Positions 6,111 to 10,340 of a DNA stretch of 10,340 bases are shown in pieces; the stretch's first letter is position 1, and each line of letters opens with the position of its first letter. Origin of the DNA: VAZQ01 sp046733355. GTDB lineage: Bacteria; Pseudomonadota; Alphaproteobacteria; Rhizobiales; Xanthobacteraceae. Where the stretch lies: NCBI GenBank assembly GCA_046733355.1, contig JBKPOZ010000097.1, forward strand, positions 1 to 10,340. Direction: 5' to 3'. The notes beneath the pieces were generated by a model. It had not been told where the DNA came from. It did no database searches and worked only from the letters and a program-made list of their open reading frames with translations. The translations under genes were made by a program, and so were the position numbers.

Positions 6111-7084
6111 ATGCGGCGTAGGGATGTCATCGGGCTGCTTGGTGGCGCGGCGGCGGCGTTGCCGGTTCGGGCAACGGCGCAGCAGATAGCCATGCCGGTG
6201 ATTGGCTTCCTCGCCAGCAGGGCAGCGGGGGAAGATCCAGACCTTTTGACCGCATTCCGCGAGGGATTGAAGGCAGAAGGCTATGTAGAGCAGCAGAACG
6301 TCGCGATCGAATACCGCTTCGCCGACAATCGATACGAGCGGCTACCGAGCTTGGCAGCTGAGCTGGTGCGACTTGAAGTGGCGGTAATTGCCGCGAATGG
6401 CCCCGCCGCACAGGCGGCGAAGGCCGCAACCACCATGATCCCGATCGTTTTTACTGCAGGTTTTGACCCCGTAGAGATTGGACTGGTCAGCAGTATGAAC
6501 CGACCGGGCGCGAATATCACGGGCGTGAGTGTCCTAGACGTGGAACTAGGGCCGAAGCGGCTGGAGCTGCTGCACGAGTTAGTCCCGAGCGCCACGAGTG
6601 TTGCCGCGCTTATCAATCCGACTGATCGGGCGCGTGCCGAGACCATCTCGAAAAATCTAGACGCGGCAGCACAAAGCCTCGGACTGCGCCTCCACATCCT
6701 GCCCGCCAGCACCGACAGCGACTTGGAAAACGCTTTTGCAAAATTAGTCCAACTGCAGGCATGGTGATCGGCGGTGACCCATTTTTCAACAGTCGCAGCG
6801 ATCAACTCGGTGCGTTGACGCTCCGCCATGGGGTGCCTGCGATCTTTCAGTTTCGCGCCTTCGCCGCGGCAGGCGGCCTAATGAGCTACGGTGCAGACCT
6901 TGCCCATACATATCATCAGGCAGGCACATATGTCGGACGCATCCTCAAGGGCGAGAAGGCGGGCGACCTACCGGTGCAGAGAGCTACCAAAGTCGAACTG
7001 ATCGTTAACCTCAAGACGTCCAAAACGTTCGGCCTCACGGTGCCGCTGCCGCTGCTCGGTCGCGCCGACGAGATCATCGAATGA
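6111..7084 (+). pseudogene. ABC_sub_bind substrate-binding protein, frameshifted
   Basis: The first frame runs from 6111 to TGA 6765-6767; the second continues from about 6761 to TGA 7082-7084. Together they give about 324 residues, equal to the two intact copies nearby. The start MRRRDVIGLLGG carries a twin-arginine-like export signal ending near ATAQQ, with GGGGGAG properly spaced before ATG 6111. Family marks appear in order: GYVEQQN, IEYRFA, FDPVEIGLV, RPGANITG, KRLELL, then past the break GGLMSYG, ILKGEKAGDLPVQ and a GRADE tail. LQLQAW-stop in one frame should join MVIGGDPFF in the next; one missing base at about 6760 explains it. The N-terminal product would lack the second lobe and hinge strands, so ligand binding should fail. 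The ligand is unknown. Its last codons overlap the next gene as ATGA. Confidence 0.85.
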
Positions 7085-8067
7085 ACAGGCGCAAGCTCAT
7101 CGCGCTCCTCGCGAGCACGGCAGCGGTGTCGTGGGCGCGAGTGGTGCGGGCGCAGCAAGCTCAAAAGGTATTTCGGATAGGGTTCCTAGGAAACTCCACA
7201 GCCGCCCTTGAAGCCAACCTTGTCGAGCCATTTCGACAAGGTTTACGTGAGCTGGGTTACGTCGAAGACCAAAATGTCATCATCGAGTATCGGTGGGCAG
7301 AAGGAAAGTATGATCGCTTTCCCGCACTGATCGCAGAGCTAGTGGGGCTAAACGTTGATGTAATTGTCACGGCTGGGACGCCAAGCGCTCTCGCCGTCAA
7401 GCAGAGCGCCCCTTCAACGCCACTCGTTATGATCGCAGTGGGTGACCCGGTCGGCAGCGGTCTGATCGAGAGCCTCGCACGACCGGGGGGAAACGCAACC
7501 GGTTTAACCTCAATCGCACCCGAACTGGAGGGGAAAAGGCTGGAGCTGCTTAGAGAGGTGTTGCCCAGCGTCTCCACTGTTGCCGTTCTATGGAACCCCG
7601 CGAACGCCTACATGGCCACGAGCGAGAAGGAGGTACACGTCGCTGCCCAAGCATTGCGCATCAAAGTGCTATCGCTTCCAGTCCGGACCCTAGAAGAACT
7701 TGATGCTGCGTTCGGGTTGATCAATCGAGAGCACCCGGACGCGCTGAACGTAACCGCTGACCGTCTGTTCCTGCACAACCGTGCGCGAATTGTTGAATTT
7801 GCGCTGAGCCATAGTTTACCGGGCGTGCATGCCTACCGGGAGCTAGTCGTATCAGGCGGTCTGATGTCCTATGGGCCAAACTATGCTGACATGCACAAGC
7901 GAGCTGCGATGTATCTCGATAGAATTTTCAAGGGCACCAAACCCGCTGACTTGCCGGTGCAAGCGCCGACCACATTTGAGATGGTCGTAAACATCAAAAC
8001 CGCCAAGACGCTCGGTCTTACCTTGCCTCCCACGCTGCTCGCCCGAGCTGATGAGGTGATAGAGTAG
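7081..8067 (+). CDS. ABC_sub_bind family substrate-binding protein
   Basis: This is an intact 328-residue periplasmic binding protein of the ABC_sub_bind family (PF04392, COG2984 type), which often binds unknown, possibly aromatic or amino-acid-like, ligands. An N-terminal signal (MNRRKLIALLASTAAVSWAR, cleavage near RAQQA) is Tat-like with paired Arg. Then come FRIGFLGNS, GYVEDQN, IEYRWAEGKYDR, GDPVGSGLI, RPGGNATGL, GKRLELLREV, GGLMSYG, and the C-terminal LPVQAPTTFEMVVNIKTAKT with a LLARADEVIE ending. Its ATG overlaps the stop of the preceding homologue (ATGA), so it probably arose by tandem duplication and is translated by coupling. The two copies have clearly diverged. No permease or ATPase gene is present in the window. 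The substrate cannot be inferred. Confidence 0.92.
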   Translation: MNRRKLIALLASTAAVSWARVVRAQQAQKVFRIGFLGNSTAALEANLVEPFRQGLRELGYVEDQNVIIEYRWAEGKYDRFPALIAELVGLNVDVIVTAGTPSALAVKQSAPSTPLVMIAVGDPVGSGLIESLARPGGNATGLTSIAPELEGKRLELLREVLPSVSTVAVLWNPANAYMATSEKEVHVAAQALRIKVLSLPVRTLEELDAAFGLINREHPDALNVTADRLFLHNRARIVEFALSHSLPGVHAYRELVVSGGLMSYGPNYADMHKRAAMYLDRIFKGTKPADLPVQAPTTFEMVVNIKTAKTLGLTLPPTLLARADEVIE

Positions 8068-8104
8068 ACCACACGATACATCAACGAAAGAAGGAGACCA
8101 CGCG

Positions 8105-8211
8105 ATGATCACAGAGATCGTGTCCTGGCGTCTGTCAGATCAGATGAGCCGAGAAGACGCTCTGTCGTGATTGACAATGCAGCGAAACAGGTGATTGACG
8201 AGGCTGCTTGA
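8105..8211 (+). pseudogene. monooxygenase-like protein, internal deletion
   Basis: An ATG at 8105, eight bases after a strong AAGGAG, starts MITEIVSWRLSDQMSREDAL, then hits TGA at 8168-8170. The adjacent frame from 8167 reads VIDNAAKQVIDEAA and stops at 8209-8211. Both ends match, from memory, the head and tail of a small rhizobial ABM/YdhR-like 'monooxygenase' of about 100 residues (head MITEIVxWxLPxGM, tail VIDNxAxQV). The middle of the protein, which I estimate at about 65 residues, is gone and the frame is shifted at about 8165. The intact ribosome binding site and position 37 bases after the binding protein show it was the third gene of the operon. It is not functional as read. The family assignment rests on recall. 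Confidence 0.6.
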
Positions 8212-8298
8212 GCGCGACGGAGAGCAGGGGAGCCGCCGGAAGAACGTCGAGCGCACGCTCGGGCGCGCCGACTAAGTGATCGTGGAATGGAGGTTGAG

Positions 8299-8770
8299 AT
8301 GCTGTGGCGCATTGCATTAGTCGCGACGCTTGCGATGTGGGTTGGTCATCCGGCGGTCTCTCAGGATCAGCCGCCATCCTCAGCAGAGGCAAAGCGCATC
8401 GAGGCGCTCGTCAATAAGGCGGCGGCTATCGTCGATGCCAAAGGCAAGGCGGCTCTATCCGAGTTTCGACAGAAGGCCAGCGAGTGGTTCTCGGGCGAGC
8501 TGTACGTGTTTGCATACTCACCTGATGGCACCGTCCTGCTCAATCCAGCATTTCCTGCGCGTGAGGGGCGCGCGTATCGGAGAGAAGGACAAGAGGGGGA
8601 AGGCCTTCCACGACGAGATTATGAAGACAGCGCGAGAACACGGAGGTGGATGGGTGGACTACTGGTTGCCCAAGCCCGGGCAGACTGAGCCATCCCACAA
8701 GTGGAGCTACGTGAAGGCGGTGAAAGCCGAAGGCGTTGCGCTCGTCGGAGCGGGCTTCTTTCCCGATTGA
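8299..8770 (+). pseudogene. exported single-Cache domain protein, frameshifted
   Basis: Start ATG 8299 follows GGAGG by four bases. The N-terminus MLWRIALVATLAMWVGHPAV is a signal peptide, cleaved near VSQDQ. The mature part resembles single Cache domains (sCache_2 type), small periplasmic ligand-sensing folds: a helix EALVNKAAAIVDAKGKAALSE, then GELYVFAYSPDGTVLLNPAFP. The first frame then degenerates and ends at 8688. The next frame continues GARIGEKDKRGKAFHDEIMK, GGGWVDYWLPKPG, WSYVKAV and VGAGFF, ending at 8770. Dropping one G from GGGG at 8565-8568 restores AREGARIGEKD and gives about 156 residues, a normal size for the free-standing form. A mono-nucleotide run makes either true slippage or a read error plausible. 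It sits in the substrate-binding protein operon and may have sensed a related ligand. Confidence 0.8.
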
Positions 8771-9099
8771 GTTGCTGCGAGGTCGAGGCGCACGTCGTGG
8801 TCGCGCAGCCGCCACACGATCGGTCCGTGACACGGGGCCACATTCGCTCACATGGCTGCCGGGAGCTATTGATTTGTTGTGAGGCGACCAACTGCAATCA
8901 CGGCGGCATCATGAACGCGGATCATTTGCACGACGAGCTGCTGATCCGATCGCTAGCCCTCGCATGATCTGTTCCCGGTGTGCGCATCGACGTGCGGCCG
9001 GACTGGCCGCCGATGACCGCGTCCTGAGCCATTGTCCTTTCCACTCGCCGCAGTTTCCTGTTTGATTGCCGTTGACGATCCCAAATTCTGGGGAGGGCC
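8771..9099. other. intergenic stretch without an assigned gene
   Basis: These 329 bases separate the Cache relic from the third binding protein. Two tiny forward frames meet as ATGA at 8964-8967: one of 18 residues from 8911 (MNADHLHDELLIRSLALA) and one from 8964 beginning MICSRC. Neither has a ribosome binding site or a recognisable fold, and both are likely chance. The reverse strand has no convincing gene. The last 40 bases must hold the leader of the next gene, including GGGGAGG at about 9090-9096. A promoter is expected here, but I cannot place clear -35 and -10 boxes. Confidence 0.4.
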
Positions 9100-10089
9100 A
9101 TGCGACGACGCGATTTCATTACAGGAATTGTTGGATCGGCGGTTGCGTGGCCGCTGGCGGCGCAAGCTCAGCGAGGCGCGACCAAGCGCATCGGCGTGCT
9201 TATGGCCTCTGCCCCGGATGACTCAGAATCACAGGCGCGCATGGCGGCGCTCCTGGAGGGCTTGCAGCAATTGGGATGGACCGATGGCCGCAACGTACAG
9301 ATCGACACACGCTGGGCCACGACCAACGCTGACAAACTTCGGGAACACGCGGCGGATTTGGCCGCGCTCGCGCCGGATGTCCTCGTGGCCGCTACGGGCA
9401 GCGCAACCGTGGCGCCGTTGCTGCAGGCCACCCGGATCGTGCCAATCGTGTTCGTGCAGGTCATCGATCCGGTGGGTGCCGGGTTCGTCGAGAGCATGGC
9501 GCGGCCTGGCGGCAACGCGACTGGATTTACGATCTATGAATATGGTGTGAGCGGAAAATGGCTGGAGTTGCTCAAAGAGATCGCGCCCCGGCTGACGCGG
9601 GCGGCTGTGCTTCGGGATCCGTCGATCGCCTCTGGCATTGGGCAATTCGCCGCCGCTCAGGCCGTGGCGCCATCGTTGGGGTTGGAGCTGAGCCCGGTTG
9701 ATGCGCGCGATGCCGGGGAAATCGAGCGCGCCGTGACGGCATTCGCGCGCTCTTCGAACGGTGGTCTGATCGTAACCGCGAGCCCGGTGGCCACGCGTCA
9801 TCGCGAGCTAATCATCACTCTGGCGGTCCGGCATCGACTACCGGCCACCTACCCATACCGCTACTACGTCGCCGAAGGCGGGTTGATCTCATATGGCCCT
9901 AATTCCCTAGAACAGTACCGGCGCGCGGCTTCATATATCGACCGCATTCTCAAGGGCGAAAAGCCTGCCGATCTGCCGGTGCAAGCACCGACCAAATATG
10001 ATCTGGCCATCAATCTCAAGACTGCCAAGGCGCTAGGTCTTGAGTTGCCACCGTCATTGCTGGCGCGCGCCGACGAGGTGATCAACTAG
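9100..10089 (+). CDS. ABC_sub_bind family substrate-binding protein
   Basis: This is an intact 329-residue exported binding protein of the same family as the two upstream. The twin-arginine signal MRRRDFITGIVGSAVAWPLA matches the R-R-x-F-[IL] consensus best of the three and ends at AAQAQ. Then come KRIGVLMASA, GLQQLGWTDGRNVQIDTRWA, VIDPVGAGFVESMARPGGN, ATGFTIYEYG, SGKWLELLKEIAP, EGGLISYGPN and ILKGEKPADLPVQAPTKYDL, ending LLARADEVIN. The start is supported by GGGGAGG just upstream (spacing is slightly short). It is separated from the other copies by the Cache relic and about 330 bases, so it may have its own promoter. It differs from them in the first lobe (GWTDGRN instead of GYVE-x-QN), pointing to a separate subfamily and perhaps another ligand. 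It has no transporter partners here. Confidence 0.92.
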   Translation: MRRRDFITGIVGSAVAWPLAAQAQRGATKRIGVLMASAPDDSESQARMAALLEGLQQLGWTDGRNVQIDTRWATTNADKLREHAADLAALAPDVLVAATGSATVAPLLQATRIVPIVFVQVIDPVGAGFVESMARPGGNATGFTIYEYGVSGKWLELLKEIAPRLTRAAVLRDPSIASGIGQFAAAQAVAPSLGLELSPVDARDAGEIERAVTAFARSSNGGLIVTASPVATRHRELIITLAVRHRLPATYPYRYYVAEGGLISYGPNSLEQYRRAASYIDRILKGEKPADLPVQAPTKYDLAINLKTAKALGLELPPSLLARADEVIN

Positions 10090-10340
10090 CCGAGTATCAC
10101 AACGCGTTACGTCGTAAAGTGCCAACGCGCAGCGACAATGTCGGATGACCGGGGAGAAGCGGACCTTGATGCAAACTGGCCGATTCAGCCGCTGATGACC
10201 GATTTTGTTGCAAAACTCGGCCGTGCGGTGCGCGCCAGCTCGCGTGGGTATCGACGCGCTTATTGAGTATTTCCTCCCGTTTGGAGGGTGACTTTTAAGC
10301 CACGCCACCACTTAGCGAGGGCAGCTGGAACTCTAAAGCC
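10090..10340. other. gene-free right edge with short repeats
   Basis: No coding frame is convincing. Structure seen: AACGCGTT (10101-10108) running into TTACGTCGTAA (10107-10117), two small palindromes just after the gene; GATGACC twice (10144-10150 and 10194-10200); and an imperfect direct repeat, ATGCAAACTGGCCG (10169-10182) against TTGCAAAACTCGGCCG (10208-10223). The text GATTTTGTTGCAAAACTCGG resembles, from memory, a motif repeated between genes in Bradyrhizobium-type genomes, possibly an insertion-sequence end. I cannot confirm this. Confidence 0.35.
10273..10287. terminator. short GC hairpin, weak terminator candidate
   Basis: CCTCC-CGTTT-GGAGG forms a five-pair stem with a five-base loop, followed by GTGACTTTTAAG, which has only a short T run. 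It lies about 180 bases after the binding protein gene. The stem is short, so this is only a possible terminator. Confidence 0.2.

Noticed and set aside
6281..6829. Long minus-strand frame (182 codons) opposite the first binding protein
   Set aside because: Shadow frame, Ser and Ala rich, no domain.
9229..9801. Long minus-strand frame (190 codons) inside the third binding protein
   Set aside because: It lies wholly opposite a clear family gene; this is the usual shadow of GC-rich codon use.
1..10340. CRISPR array, tRNA, rRNA, intact transposase or defence operon
   Set aside because: No regularly spaced repeats, tRNA-like cloverleaf, rRNA-like sequence or transposase motifs (DDE, HUH, serine recombinase) were seen on either strand.

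Overview
The window looks like a chromosomal accessory stretch from a Bradyrhizobium-like alphaproteobacterium. This is inferred from the GC-rich codon use and from recognisable gene types: tandem Tat-exported ABC_sub_bind proteins, a SRAP protein beginning MCGR, several very small zinc-ribbon proteins and short helical 'AxxC' proteins. No rRNA, tRNA, CRISPR array, intact transposase or phage gene was found.

Layout. Bases 1-305 hold an unresolved start and a short startless reading frame (+). Bases 302-1266 (-) are a DUF4238 gene split by one frameshift. Bases 1474-2325 (+) are two DNA-repair relics: the end of an ATP-dependent DNA ligase catalytic domain, then a SRAP (YedK/HMCES-type) gene with an internal deletion. 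Bases 2377-4012 are packed with small genes on both strands: two related helical proteins, two zinc-ribbon proteins, a membrane/CxxC protein, a 40-residue peptide gene, and a short frame with an in-frame TAG. Bases 4020-5059 (-) are a cation diffusion facilitator whose stop overlaps the start of a DUF1232 membrane protein. Bases 5214-5486 (-) encode a conserved-looking hypothetical. Bases 5672-5961 (-) encode two tiny membrane proteins with overlapping stop and start codons. Bases 6111-10089 (+) hold three substrate-binding proteins of the ABC_sub_bind family (COG2984 type). The first is frameshifted and overlaps the second by ATGA. Between the second and third lie a deleted monooxygenase-like gene and a frameshifted exported Cache-domain protein.

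The main theme is gene decay. At least six recognisable genes are broken: four by single-base shifts and two by larger internal deletions. The deletions cannot be explained by single-base read errors. The binding proteins have no permease or ATPase nearby, so they are orphans here. The CDF and DUF1232 pair and the two-gene membrane cassette look intact and translationally coupled. I see no convincing new multi-gene defence or metabolic system. The most original material is the dense set of tiny genes, several under 60 residues, at 2377-4012 and 5672-5961.
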